64,000 nucleotides of DNA from JADFXI01 sp963784135 (GTDB taxonomy: Bacteria > Nitrospirota > Thermodesulfovibrionia > Thermodesulfovibrionales > Dissulfurispiraceae). Below, piece after piece: positions 52,804 through 62,917 of this stretch; the stretch's first letter is position 1, and every line of letters starts with the position of its first letter. A program made the position numbers and the translations under genes. The DNA lies in the NCBI GenBank assembly GCA_963784135.1, contig CAWAQG010000016.1, positions 99,375-163,374 on the forward strand. The letters run 5' to 3'. The notes beneath the pieces are model-generated. The model was given only the letters and a program-made list of their open reading frames with translations. It did not search any database and was not told the origin of the DNA.

Positions 52804-53241
52804 GTGCCCGGTAATCCTTTATTGGCCGAGTCGCTTTATCTTACCAAGTATATTGAACGCATGGGTACGGGAACAGGTGATATAATCAAGCGCTGCCGCG
52901 ATGTCGGTCTTGAGGAACCGGAGTTAGCCCTTAGGGACGGGTTTATGGTTACTATCCGAAGAAAACCTGAGTTGGCCTTTGAAGCTGTGGGTGGAATTGC
53001 CGGGGAAGTTGCCGGGGAAGTCACTGGGGAAGTCAAGAGGCTATTGTCAGCATTGGTTGGAGAGATAAAACGTACCGAAATCCAGGAAGCTTTGTCTCTC
53101 CGGCATGAAGATTATTTCAGAGAGGCCTATCTTATACCGGAGTTAAATGCCGATATAATAGACTGGTCTATAATGTTTGCTTTTCTCTTCGTCTCAAAAC
53201 AGCAACGAGTTAATGTGTCGAGCAGCTTTCAACATTCCTAA
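52804..53241 (+). pseudogene. Remnant of an AlbA/RecG-like ATP-binding regulator
   Basis: PGNPLLAESLYLTKYIERMGTGTGDIIKRC is the C-terminal ATPase-like segment of the AlbA_2/HATPase_c_4 family. It is followed by the VAGEVTGEVKRLL repeat linker and a winged-helix start (EIKRTEIQEALSLRHEDYFREAYLIPEL). The N-terminal DNA-binding and ATPase parts are absent upstream. The expected ending appears in a shifted frame after about 53165. Both ends are therefore damaged. The full proteins act as transcription regulators or helicase-like factors. Confidence 0.65.
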
Positions 53242-53345
53242 CAAAATCTCTTAGGTGAAGAGTCTGGGTGAAATTGCCAATTGGTCAGACACTGTCTGAC
53301 CAATTGATTGTCTCTTGAGATCGGTTTTTTGGGTTCAGTCAGCAT

Positions 53346-53663
53346 TTAGCGTGGCTTGTGGGCGGTTACATAGGCCTTCAGAACCGCCTGCATGCGGGAG
53401 ATATGCCCTTTGCCTCGCGCCTTAAAAAAGGCGATAATTTCCTGTTCAAGGCGAAGGTGCACGGATTGCTTGGGTTCCGAAAGAACCAGCTTTGCCCGCG
53501 TCCAGTCGGGTTGCAAGCCCCGCTCGTCTTCATCTTCGGCAATGGCCCGGTTTAGTTTGGCGTCCGTCATAGCATCGACCTTCTTAAGATCGGTGCCGCT
53601 GATCTTGCGCCTGGTTTTAAGCTCGGCTGCCGTATAGCTTTTGATATGTGTCTCTTTCTTCAT
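53346..53663 (-). CDS. brnA: BrnA-type antitoxin
   Basis: A 105-residue protein with the BrnA C-terminal ribbon-helix-helix: TRAKLVLSEPKQSVHLRLEQEIIAFFKARGKGHISRMQAVLKAYV. The N-terminal helices (SYTAAELKTRRKISGTDLKKVDAMTD) bind the BrnT toxin in the family. GGAGG lies about six bases before the ATG at 53663. The upstream partner brnT is reduced to its last codons, overlapping this start, so the antitoxin is an orphan. It might still cross-react with another BrnT or repress in trans. Confidence 0.87.
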   Translation of the reverse strand: MKKETHIKSYTAAELKTRRKISGTDLKKVDAMTDAKLNRAIAEDEDERGLQPDWTRAKLVLSEPKQSVHLRLEQEIIAFFKARGKGHISRMQAVLKAYVTAHKPR

Positions 53664-53724
53664 GACGTGCCCTCCTAAAAGAAATAACCCTGATTGCCTC
53701 GTCCCGCATTGTGTAAACGAACGG
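53617..53724 (-). pseudogene. C-terminal remnant of the BrnT toxin
   Basis: The minus-strand frame PFVYTMRDEAIRVISFRRA continues RHEERDTYQKLYGSRA and stops inside brnA. The RxISxRxA region is the conserved end of BrnT ribonucleases. A stop codon lies directly before the fragment and the preceding sequence is unrelated, so the first two-thirds of the toxin are gone. Confidence 0.7.
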
Positions 53725-53827
53725 TCACCCTCATACTGAACCGAAATCATGGGAATTGGTGCTTAGGATATCACTTTATTATTTTTGCTTTCCCAGTATG
53801 GCCAATAGGAGTGAGTGAGAATTAGAG

Positions 53828-53854
53828 GCTGCTCCGCAAAGGAAGAGCCTCCAC
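53828..53854 (-). terminator. Hairpin after the 53.9-kb gene
   Basis: GAGGCT and AGCCTC flank a stem with an inner loop and TCC/GGA pairs, just past the stop of the leftward gene. No strong T-run follows, so it is only a possible terminator. Confidence 0.4.
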
Positions 53855-53860
53855 ACTGGG

Positions 53861-54430
53861 TTACTTCGCCGCAACCTTTTTCTTGTTTGCCTCACGTATT
53901 TTACCCATCAGGCTCAGCTTCACTTTTGTCAAGGCATTCCGCTCCTTGCGGTAATTTGCTAACTGCTTGTCAAAAATCTCGTACCTTGGCATATTTGTCA
54001 TATGTTTTAGGTAATAAGCCTTTTCCTCTCTGTTTAACTTGTCTGACCCTAATCTCCCCTCTTTCTCCTTCTTTTTGTCCAAAAACTTGATAAGAGCATC
54101 CTTATTTATTGTAGTACCGATACAAGGATACCCAAACCTCCCTTTTTTACCATCTGCCCTCGGCTTATCAAACTTTTGATAAATGCACCAGCACCAATAC
54201 GGCCCGTATTTCTTTATTACAGTCTCACCATTGCTCCTCTTCTCCATATGAGTATTCCATTTCAATATGATGTCGCCATCATGGATATTCAACCGAGTCT
54301 GATATTCATACTCGCTGACTCTTACCTCACGATAATTAAAAAAGGTTTGCAAAAACAGTTTCACCACCTTATCCATCTCATGATTTAGCCGGTCGATTTC
54401 CCTCTGGACAGCTTTTAAAGCGTTTTCCAT
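53861..54430 (-). CDS. Hypothetical basic protein
   Basis: A 189-residue, Lys-rich soluble protein that I do not recognise. An N-terminal helix pair (LKAVQREIDRLNHEMDKVVKLFLQTFF) precedes a beta-rich centre (NIHDGDIILKWNTHMEKR, KYGPYWCWCIYQKFDK, GKKGRFGYPCIGTTI). The C-terminus is helical (YRKERNALTKVKLSLMGKIREANKKK). The GPYW...GKKGRFGYPCIG pattern recalls small DNA-binding-like domains found in phage and mobile-element proteins, but that is weak. GGAGGGG precedes the ATG. It is encoded downstream of the operator-like repeats and may belong to the mobile element's own gene set. Confidence 0.6.
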   Translation of the reverse strand: MENALKAVQREIDRLNHEMDKVVKLFLQTFFNYREVRVSEYEYQTRLNIHDGDIILKWNTHMEKRSNGETVIKKYGPYWCWCIYQKFDKPRADGKKGRFGYPCIGTTINKDALIKFLDKKKEKEGRLGSDKLNREEKAYYLKHMTNMPRYEIFDKQLANYRKERNALTKVKLSLMGKIREANKKKVAAK

Positions 54431-54513
54431 CTTACCCCTCCAAAAACTCTCATTTCACTTCCTGTAGATATTTTTTTTGTGGGAATCCTCTCTGTGAACA
54501 TAATGCTTGTTAA

Positions 54514-54633
54514 TACCAAGAACCCCCTGTTCTTATCATGGAGCGACAATTCTTTTATTTCGGCTTATTATCAATAAGTTCATCACTTAGCCGGTTCTTG
54601 GTATAATTAAACATTCCGGAGTACAAGAACCGG
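54514..54633. promoter_or_regulatory. Repeated GGTTCTTGGTA sites, operator- or iteron-like
   Basis: TACCAAGAACC at 54514-54524, CCGGTTCTTGGTA at 54591-54603 and TACAAGAACCGG at 54622-54633 are copies of one motif. The last two form an inverted repeat around an AT-rich 18-base spacer. They lie between the 53.9-kb gene and the 3' end of the membrane HTH gene, a gap with no reading frame of its own. Confidence 0.6.
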
Positions 54634-54684
54634 TCTCTGCACTTTGAGAGAGTTTTGATGCAGTTCCCATGTTTCCTCCAGGTT

Positions 54685-55536
54685 TTATGTTCCAGTCGTG
54701 CGGATCATCTTGATTATTCTGTAACATGTTGCCCTTGATATGCCGGTCCGTTCGATTATAGCCGCAGGTTTATGTCCCTCTGAATACAACCTCAAAACCT
54801 CTTCTTTGATCATATCTGTCGCTGCCGCCACGATTCCGTCCTCTTTGCCGTTCCCGTTATGGCTCTTTATGGCAGATGAGATATTCTTCATTTCATCTGT
54901 CTCACGATTTGTCTCAGATGTTTCAGGTGCTGTCTCACTTGTCTCAAGTGAGAGATGCTGAGTCTCGGGTCTGTCTTTTTGAAGCTGTGACAGTGAGACA
55001 GTTGAGAGACTCTGAGACAGATTCTTTTTCAAGCCCATTGCGGTATAGACAGAAACTCCTTGCAGTATCAACACTAAAAGGAGGAACGCACCGGCATTGA
55101 ACAAAGCCATGTCTCCTGTCTGACTTTTCAACACTTGAACAACCTGATCTTTAAGCTGCCGTGACCTTATGAGTGTTTTAGTAGTGTATTTATCACCTCG
55201 CTCGAAGTCCTTCTCGGTTTCTTTCAGATCGGTTTGAAGTTGCTGAATGATTTGCTTATTCTGGAAAAACGCATGGATAACCTCTTCATTTTTCAGTACG
55301 GAAGGCATGGATGCAATTAAAACTGACATGATGAACAGCAGAACAAGCAGAACACGGGACATGAATGACCTCATCATGGCCAACGATATAAGCCCGATTT
55401 CAATCAGAACAGCGGCGAGCCATGCGAGCGACCCGTTAGGCTCAATGTACATTATAAATTTGACCGAGTGAGAGGACATAAAAAAGGCAGTGCCCATTAC
55501 TGAAAATATTCTGATGGTAAAAAGTGCTCGTTCCAT
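54685..55536 (-). CDS. Membrane-anchored protein with a C-terminal resolvase-type HTH
   Basis: The 283-residue protein has TM helices at about residues 5-25, 37-52, 60-80 and 145-167. A helical, charged loop (KQIIQQLQTDLKETEKDFERGDKY) lies between the third and fourth. A low-complexity Glu/Thr/Ser linker (ETSETAPETSETNRETDE) leads to a HTH at 243-280 (KEEVLRLYSEGHKPAAIIERTGISRATCYRII). This HTH type occurs in resolvases and transposon regulators. A DNA-binding head on a membrane body is unusual; it could tether DNA or regulate from the membrane. It lies directly downstream of the TraI_2-like gene (gap about 50 bases). No family name is known to me. Confidence 0.65.
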   Translation of the reverse strand: MERALFTIRIFSVMGTAFFMSSHSVKFIMYIEPNGSLAWLAAVLIEIGLISLAMMRSFMSRVLLVLLFIMSVLIASMPSVLKNEEVIHAFFQNKQIIQQLQTDLKETEKDFERGDKYTTKTLIRSRQLKDQVVQVLKSQTGDMALFNAGAFLLLVLILQGVSVYTAMGLKKNLSQSLSTVSLSQLQKDRPETQHLSLETSETAPETSETNRETDEMKNISSAIKSHNGNGKEDGIVAAATDMIKEEVLRLYSEGHKPAAIIERTGISRATCYRIIKMIRTTGT

Positions 55537-55587
55537 GTTAGATCCAAGGCGTTAACGTGTGGGTCGGGTCATTGGAATCACACTCTT

Positions 55588-56955
55588 TCACCGGGGTTTA
55601 TTTGTTATTTTGAGTTTAAGTTGGCAGAGACCAGGCTTTACTATATCTTTCCACAGAATGTCGTTTTTTATCTGGACGATCGTGAGAGAAAAAGGGTTGC
55701 CCGTTGACTCGATGGTCAAATCGCATATGGCTTTCCAGCCGTCTTCTGCGGTCTTGAGGTAACTTTTTGCTGTCAGTATTCGTAAAACTCCGAATCTGGG
55801 ATCGATTGTATGGCCGCTGTTCTGAAGAATGATCCTTGCCTCATCGAGGACGGTGAAAGCCACAGCAGTATAATCATCCATTACCCAACAGCCGGGCAAC
55901 AGTGCGTTCGTGTAATACTTGCCGCTGGTTAGTAGGGTTCTTATTGTATCTATCAGTAGTAATGAAAGATCCTGTTTTGTGGCAGTCTCGTTTATGTCGC
56001 TGGCAGCACTTTGCATATCAGCTTCTACTGTTGATTTAAATTTTTCTCCTGAAACAAGCTCTGCACAATTATGTACGCCTATAAACGTATAGTCGTTAGG
56101 CGAGAGAATGCAGGAGGCAAAAAAGGGATACATCATTTTGTGGAGAGAGTATGTCTTGTCGGCAATGTATTCCTTTTTTATGTCACCGTTATGGTTAATA
56201 ACAAATGAAAATAACCCTTCCCTAAGAGGGTTCCACTGCGAGCTGTCACTCGTCGTGACAACATATTCCGAAGCCTTACCGATGTCATGCAGAAGACCGG
56301 CTACCCAATGAGCGTACATCTCTCTTGTATGCTCACCATCAAGCACTGCCTCGTTTTCAGCGGCATTACATTTAATCAGGACATCCATCGCATGAGCAAT
56401 CGTAGCATAAGACTTTTCTTGCGTTTCGGAATCTCGAATCTCGCAATTCATCGATTCCCTAAGGTATTTAATCATTAACCCTACTTTACGGTTTTCATGC
56501 TCTCCACGCTTATCAGTTATGACAGCATAATTAGCAGCCTTGCCGATGTCAGCAAGCAGGCCCGTCAGGAACCGGGCGTACTGTTGGCGCGGCCTGGCAA
56601 CCCTTGTTGCGTGGGAATCGATCGATCCGTCCTTGAACTGGAAGAACAGTTTGCCGTCGAATTCTCTTAAATTATTCAGCCCCGTTTCAAGTGAATGGAT
56701 AAAGAGACCGAATGGGCGTGAATGATGATGTTCCGCTGATGCCGGCAGATCCCAAACAAAAGCAAGAAATCTCTTGATCATGCTGAGAGCCAATGCGTCA
56801 GCCCTCACATCGAGGAGCATATTTTTTAGCAAAGTGATCCGCTTGTCGTATTCGGCCTTAACGTCTTCCGGAAGGTTATCTAATGGATTTTCTTTTTTTA
56901 CCGATGTAGGGGCAGAAGTATGGTTTTTCGATGATTTGTTGAACAAGTTAAACAT
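55588..56955 (-). CDS. TraI_2 / MobH-like HD-domain protein
   Basis: A 455-residue protein with the TraI_2 (PF07514) signature near residue 75: HHHSRPFGLFIHSLETGLNNLREF. HD-type motifs follow, FLTGLLADIGKAANYAV near 130-146 and WVAGLLHDIGKASEYVV near 215-231. In integrative conjugative elements such proteins are the MobH relaxases that nick the transfer origin. The C-terminal half has a further folded region (LLPGCWVMDDYTAVAFTVLDEARIILQ) resembling the TraI_2 C-terminal winged helix. No coupling protein or mating-pair gene is in the window, so the element may be mobilisable only, or reduced. Confidence 0.78.
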   Translation of the reverse strand: MFNLFNKSSKNHTSAPTSVKKENPLDNLPEDVKAEYDKRITLLKNMLLDVRADALALSMIKRFLAFVWDLPASAEHHHSRPFGLFIHSLETGLNNLREFDGKLFFQFKDGSIDSHATRVARPRQQYARFLTGLLADIGKAANYAVITDKRGEHENRKVGLMIKYLRESMNCEIRDSETQEKSYATIAHAMDVLIKCNAAENEAVLDGEHTREMYAHWVAGLLHDIGKASEYVVTTSDSSQWNPLREGLFSFVINHNGDIKKEYIADKTYSLHKMMYPFFASCILSPNDYTFIGVHNCAELVSGEKFKSTVEADMQSAASDINETATKQDLSLLLIDTIRTLLTSGKYYTNALLPGCWVMDDYTAVAFTVLDEARIILQNSGHTIDPRFGVLRILTAKSYLKTAEDGWKAICDLTIESTGNPFSLTIVQIKNDILWKDIVKPGLCQLKLKITNKPR

Positions 56956-57860
56956 GTGAAATTCCCTCCTTTTGTGGGATATGCCTGATCATGGGGTGTA
57001 AATTCACCCATTAAAACATAGCAATTCAGATGCCATGTTTTTATAAAGGCAAACCAACTGATATTATTAGACAATAATTATAGCTGCCTTCGGAATACTG
57101 ATTTGGAGAGTGCTAAATTAACTCTTGTAGAGTATATATGATACTCCCTGGGTGCTTATTGGAGACGGAAACTATTGAATGCCCACAGCCCAAGAAAACT
57201 TAACAAAAATAATTTAAGTCAAGGAATCTCTGGGGGCCTTATGCAGATGATGTGGTAGTCCGTTCCCTCGACAGGATCAGCGAGCAAGCTCACCAACTAC
57301 CGATGTTGGATATTCCGCTCAGTTCGGGCACCTGTTCCGATTTAGTTCGGACACCCATTTTTTTTGAACAAACCCACACCTTTACATCGGACTTCCGGCC
57401 GAACTCTGCACGGAGATGTTCTGCAATCAACGGGAGTTTAACTTTTTGATATCTGAGGAATACCGATCGTAGTCAATGCATTTTGGAAGGAGCAACGGTT
57501 CACACCTTCTCCCCAAAATGCGCAAAAAAATATTCTTCCGAAAATTTATGCTTTCTATCCGTACTGCACAATTTGTAGGGTCTCAAAATGACGAATTTTT
57601 GGGCGGGGCGAGGAGCTCGATAGCACCGACTACATCACACTGTGGACATTCCGCGACAGTAATAATTACCGTTTCTACTCTCTCGCGCCAAGCTGCTATT
57701 CAATCTGTGGTGTACTTCCAGCTATAAAAATCGCTCTGCGCAGCCCAGCTCCTACTTATACTCAATTGTTTAGAATTCGTGCAACTGTATGCAGGTTACT
57801 TCCGTAAATATAGCCCTCTTGGATGTCATGTTCTTCCAATAACAAAGAGATTAGAGAATT
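56956..57860. other. Mobile-element debris, no intact gene
   Basis: About 900 bases without a credible gene. PYADDVVVRS at 57238-57267 (plus strand) looks like the YADD box of a group II intron reverse transcriptase, isolated. AGTTCGGGCACC at 57321 and AGTTCGGACACC at 57344 are direct repeats such as occur at IS21-family ends. On the minus strand near 57600-57705 a short frame contains VIITVAECPQCDVVGAIELL, possibly a transposase tail. All three are fragments. Confidence 0.45.
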
Positions 57861-59126
57861 TTATATCTCCTTTATTTTTGGCAGAGTAAAGTAAAATGTG
57901 GCACCTTGGCCCACTGCACCTTCGGCCCAGACTCTCCCGCCATGGCGGGCAATTATACGTTGCACAATTGAGAGTCCAATACCTGTGCCTTCAAATTCGT
58001 CTTGGGTATGGAGACGCTGAAAAATTCCGAAAAGTTTCTCTACATACTTCATATTGAATCCCACTCCATTGTCCGGACGGAGCAAGTGAACCTATCTTCC
58101 TCATCTTTGCATCCGATCCTGATTTCAGCCTCAGGCCGGGTGCTTGTGAACTTGACTGCATTGGAGACAAGATTGACGAGCACGAGTCTTAATAGTGACT
58201 TGTCGCCAACTACGTCAGGCCATTCATCGATCTCCCATCTAATCTTTCGCTCCTTCAGCTCTCCCTGAATTTCCCGCACCACTTCTTTTACAAGAGCATT
58301 TAAATTTACTTTGTTTTTACTCATCGCCGAACGCCCCAGACGCGAAAAGTTCAGCAGCTTATCTATGAGCATACCCATTTTTTTTGAGGATTCGTATATT
58401 GAACCAGCGTAACTGTACGTTTTTTCATCGGGATGGTCTTTTACTCTTTTTATCAATAATTCCACGAAGCCCGACATATGCCTTAAAGGCGCCCGAAGAT
58501 CGTGGGACACTGAATAGCTGAAAGATTCAAGTTCTTGTTGTCAGCTTCAAGATCAGCCGTGCGTTCGGCAACCCTGACTTCAAGTTCGTCGTGGGCCTTC
58601 CTGAGTTCATCTTCCGCTCTCCTTTTTTCGGAGATGTCGGTGGCGATGGCAAAGACCGTTACTATTTCATCTTGCACTCGCGTACTGCATGATAAGTAAA
58701 CAGGAAGCCTGCCTCCGTTTAGTTTCAGCTCGATCTCGGCGGTGCCGGTCCCTTTAAGTGTGTTTTCCCATAGAATGTCGAACCTCTCTTTGTCTTTTCC
58801 TGATACAAGGTCCCTGAACGGGACACCTACCATCTTGCCGCAAGGGGTACCTGCCATTGTGGCAAAGGCTTTGTTGCAGTATATGATGTTGCCGCCTTCC
58901 GTGAGGGTAATAGCCCCTTCGTTCATCGACTCGACGAGTACCCGGTATGTATGCTCTACCCCTTGCAGGGAATAAACCTGATCGCCGCGGGGGCCGGACA
59001 CTACAAGTGCGTCTACTTCCCCCTGCCTGATGGCCTGGAGCGTTTCCTCGGCTTCGTCGAGACGCTGACGAAGCTCTGCGATTCGGCAAGAAGTTCGTCT
59101 TTAGTTCTTTCTTTTTTTCTAGCCAT
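57861..59126 (-). pseudogene. PAS histidine kinase, three frameshifts
   Basis: A soluble kinase of about 420 residues in four frames. From the ATG at 59126 come a coiled coil (RLDEAEETLQAIRQGEVDALVV) and a PAS domain (YRVLVESMNEGAITLTEGG, ending ATDISEKRRAEDEL). HisKA follows with its His in SVSHDLRAPLRHMSGF. HATPase_c (NLVSNAVKFT, DNGVGFNMKY, GTGIGLSIVQRI) ends the protein. Breaks lie near 59075, 58535 and 58075, one base each; no sequence seems missing. The PAS region is a close copy of that in the 62.9-63.7 kb gene. It starts nine bases after the receiver gene. Confidence 0.85.
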
Positions 59127-59135
59127 GATCCAGCA

Positions 59136-59518
59136 CTAATTCGACAGCCAGCGTTGCAGAATAGACTCTAAAGCTTTACTAAATCGGTCCAAAGTCAAGG
59201 GCTTCAGAAGATAATCGCTGGCACCGGCAGCAAATGCCTCTGTCCTGTCCGATTGGAGTGATGAAGAAGTTACCACCACTACGGGGAGATATCTAAGCCG
59301 ATCGTCGGCACGTATTTCACGGAGTACTTCTATGCCGTCCATGCCCGGCATCTTCATGTCGAGTAGTATCAGGTCGGTCAACCCATGTCCATTCCTGAGC
59401 ATTGCAAGGGCAGATTGCCCGTCCGTGGCGGAGCGGATACTTATTTCCCGCCCTGTCGCTTCCAGCGCGATTGTCGTAAGCTCTATATCGTCCCAACTGC
59501 ATCAATAATAAGAATCAC
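59136..59518 (-). pseudogene. Single-domain response regulator, one frameshift
   Basis: A CheY-like receiver of the Rcp1 type. The phospho-acceptor is in LILLDMKMPGMDGIEVLREI, with VVVTSS and the conserved Lys in DYLLKPL. The N-terminal strand (VILIIDA) is in another frame from DIELTTIALEATGREISIR; one base near 59488 separates them. The likely start is GTG at 59518. It lies between the CheB-CheR kinase and the PAS kinase and is their likely partner, without an output domain. Confidence 0.8.
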
Positions 59519-59554
59519 TCTGTTTGTCACACCCCACTATAGAAATTTTCATAT

Positions 59555-62500
59555 TCAGGTCAAACTGAAATAGATAGTCGCCCCTTTCCCCTCCATGCCC
59601 TCTGCCCAGACTTTTCCTCCATGACGGGTGATGATACGATCGACAATGGCAAGGCCTATACCGGTCCCACCAAACGCTGACTCCGAATGAAGCCTGTGGA
59701 AGGGCCAAAACATCTTTCCAGCATATTCCTGGTCCAACCCTGCCCCATTGTCCCTAACATAATAAGTGATCTTACCATCGTGCTCGACGGCCCCAATTCT
59801 ATGCGAGCGCGTTCGGTTTTAGCGGTGAACTTCCAGGCATTCTAAGCAGGTTCGAAAGGACGATCTCAATCTGACCCTGGTCCGCCATAGCTGTAATACC
59901 ACCCTCGATGTCTACCTCGACGCTCCTGCCGGGGTGGGCCTCGCGCAGGTCAGCCATAATGGATGACGCCATTTCGCTCAAATCAATCGACTTACGTTTG
60001 ATTTCCTGCCTTGTGATCCTGGAAAGGTTTAAAAGGTCGTCAATAAGTCGACTCATCTTTTCTGTGCTATTATGGATACGAGAAAGATATTTTTTCCCTT
60101 TCTCGTCGAGTTTGTCTGCGACGTCCTTCATAACGACTTCGGAGAACCCAGCGATGGAACGCAGCGGACCACGCAGGTCATGGGAAACGGAGTAGATAAA
60201 TGATTCGAGCTCTTTATTGGCGAACTCCATCTCCTTGTTCCTTTTGAGCAGGTCATCGTTCAGTCTTTCGATTTCTTCTTCGGCATGCTTGCGCTCATCA
60301 ACTTCGTGCCGCAACTCCTTGCTCTTCTCCTCGGATTGCTTTCTGGCTGCGACGCGTCTTTCATGAGATTAAGTGCGGCCACTCGCGAGGCACGTAACTT
60401 TTTATTTGCAGCCTGCAGCACCTCTTCGACCCGCTTCATCTCTGTAACATGGTTATAGATGACGACTACGCCCTCGATGTGGTTGTCGGACGTTCTGTAG
60501 GGCAGCGTGGTGCGAACATACCAGTCGCCATTGATCCTAATCTCTTTCTTTACCGGGACCAGACTGTCCAGTACCGATTGAGCGTCGGCTATAATATCAG
60601 GGCCGAGGGCCTCCTGGGACATATCAATGATCTGGCGTCCCACATCCGACGGTATAAGCTTTATAAGCTTCGTAATTGCGGGTGTGTATCGTTTTACCCT
60701 GAAACGATGGTCAAGGAAGATGGTTGGCACGTTCGTGCTCGCGAGGAAGTTGTTCAGGTCGTTGTTCGTTCCTTCCTGCTCCTCGACCTTTGCCTGGAGC
60801 TGTGTGTTGACGGTGATCAGCTCTTCGTTCAGCGACTGGAGCTCTTCCCGTGAAGTTTCCAGTTCCTCGTTGGAGGCCTGGAGTTCCTCATTTGAAGATT
60901 GAAATTCTTCATTCAGGCTTTTGAGTTGTTCTATATTGGTTTGCAGTTCCTGCCGGGTTGCGGACAGCTCGATTTCGAGCTGCCGCACCACCGGTTCTGC
61001 AATGCATGCAGTTTCACAGGTTTCGGACATGGCATCGGATGGCAGGCCTGCCTTATCCCTGAAAATAATCAGGAAAAGGTTGTCCTTGATCTTCGAAACG
61101 ACTATCGACACTTGTTGTTTTTTCCCTTCTTCGCCGGTGATACTTGTGCGGAGGGAAACGGGTTTCGTTTCATGTGTGACCTTGTAAATCGCGGCCCTAT
61201 CCTGTTTCGCAGGTTTTCCGGCACGAGTCCGAGCAGGTTTCTGGTGAGGGCGCCACGGGGTTGGGTCAAATATCTTTTGGTGGGACCGTTATTGTAAAGG
61301 ATGTCGTAATTCTGATTGATCGCGACGGCAGCCGGCCCATACCCTTCAAGCAAGGCATCCTGGCTGAGCTGGATGACCGAAAGTTGTTGATCCAGGCAGG
61401 CTGCTGCCTCGCAGGAAGTCTTCAGCGGTGAAGGGGACGGTCAGAGACAGCCTTGAAGATGGTTCTATTTCGATCTTCTGATAAACCCGGCACTTCTCGT
61501 GGGCCAGGGATTTAAAGAGTCCACTCTTCCTGCCGGTAGACTCGGCATTCCCCAGAAAAAGATATCCTCCCGGCCGGAGAGCATAATGGAAGAGAGTGAT
61601 GCATTTCTCCTGCGCATCCGGTTCAAGGTAAATGAGAAGATTCCGGCAGATGACCAGATCGAGGCGTGAAAAAGGGGGATCGCTGAGAATATCCTGCTTC
61701 GCGAAGATGACTTGCTGCCGCAGCTCTTTGCTGACGGTCACCGAACTGCCGTCGTCTGAATACGAGAAGAACTTCCGGATGAACTCCTGGGGGACGTCGG
61801 CTGAGATGCTTGCCGGATATTTTCCCTCCCTTGCCTTCTCAATCGAACTGTCGTTGACGTCGCTGGCAAAGACCTGCACTTCCCGCTTTTTACCGGCCAG
61901 GTCCAACTCGTGTCGCAGCATCATGGCTATGGAATAAGACTCTTCTCCGGTTGCGCAGGCAGGGGTCCAGACACGTATGGGCGCAGCTCCATCCTCGACG
62001 ATAAGGTCCCTTATCACTCCTGTGCGCAGGGTCTCCCATGCCTGTGGGTCCCGGAAAAAGGAGGTGACCCCGATCATCAGGTCGGAAGCAAGCATTGCCG
62101 CTTCGTCCGGTTTATCGGCAGCCGCCTTCAGGTATTCGGTGAAGGAAATCCCTTTCAGGTACATCCTGCGTCTGATCCTGCGGGAGATCACGCTCTTTTT
62201 GTAATGATTGAAGCTGTGTCCGCTCCTTTCACGGACCAGCAGGTAAAAGGCCTCGAGTTGCAGGACTTATAACTTTGTCAGGGGCCCCGGTCACGTCGGC
62301 CGAGCCGATGAGCTTTACTATCTCCCTGGCGATACCAGGCGGAGGAAGCACGCTGTCCACCTGCCCTGTCCTGATTGCCGCTTGCGGCAACTCGGGGAAT
62401 TCGGCGGTGGCAGGGTCCTGGACAAAGACGGCTCCCTCGGTCCTGATTGTTTGGATTCCGCTTACACCATCAGTACCGGCGCCGGAGAAGATGACTGCAA

Positions 62501-62896
62501 TGGCATGATCGGCGGCGTCCTGTGAAAGCGATACGAGGAACTTGTCGATAGGAAACCGGATGTGCTCATCAAGCCCGGCGGCTAAGCTAAATGCCCCTTC
62601 ATGGACCCTCACCTCTGCTGCCGGCGGGCACAGATAAAGCCTGCCGGGAAGCAGTTGAAGCCCGTCCTCAATTTCTATAAACTCATAATCGTGCCACTTC
62701 GAGCGGAGGACTTCAGGCAAAAGACTCTTGTGATTCGGGGAAAGGTGTTGTATGAAGACGACCGCAAAATTGAAATCTTTCGGCAGCGCCTCAAGAAAGC
62801 CGTCAAGGGCGCGAAGTCCGCCTGCCGACGCGCCTATGCGACAATATCAAAACGGGTGTCAGTATTATTGTCCCCCGGCGTCTTATCAGGTCCCAT
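59555..62896 (-). pseudogene. CheB-CheR-PAS-histidine kinase fusion, about seven frameshifts
   Basis: One giant protein of about 1,110 residues is spread over frames. CheB methylesterase is first (GASAGG, VVFIQHLSPNH, FSGAGTDGVSG, i.e. Ser, His, Asp). CheR follows (SVISRRIRRRM, TSFFRDP, PACATGEESYSIAM, DLVICRNLLIYL). A long coiled coil (SSNEELQASNEELETSREEL) and a PAS domain (LASTNVPTIFLDHRFRVKRYTP) come next. HisKA (SVSHDLRGPLRSIAGFSE) and HATPase_c (GTGIGLAIVDRI) end it. Breaks lie near 62838, 62265, 61400, 61195, 60360, 59845 and 59785. All catalytic residues are readable, so the intact gene would be a functional CheBR-kinase, an architecture known in several phyla. Confidence 0.85.
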
Positions 62897-62917
62897 CAGG
62901 CCTCCGGCAAATGATGC

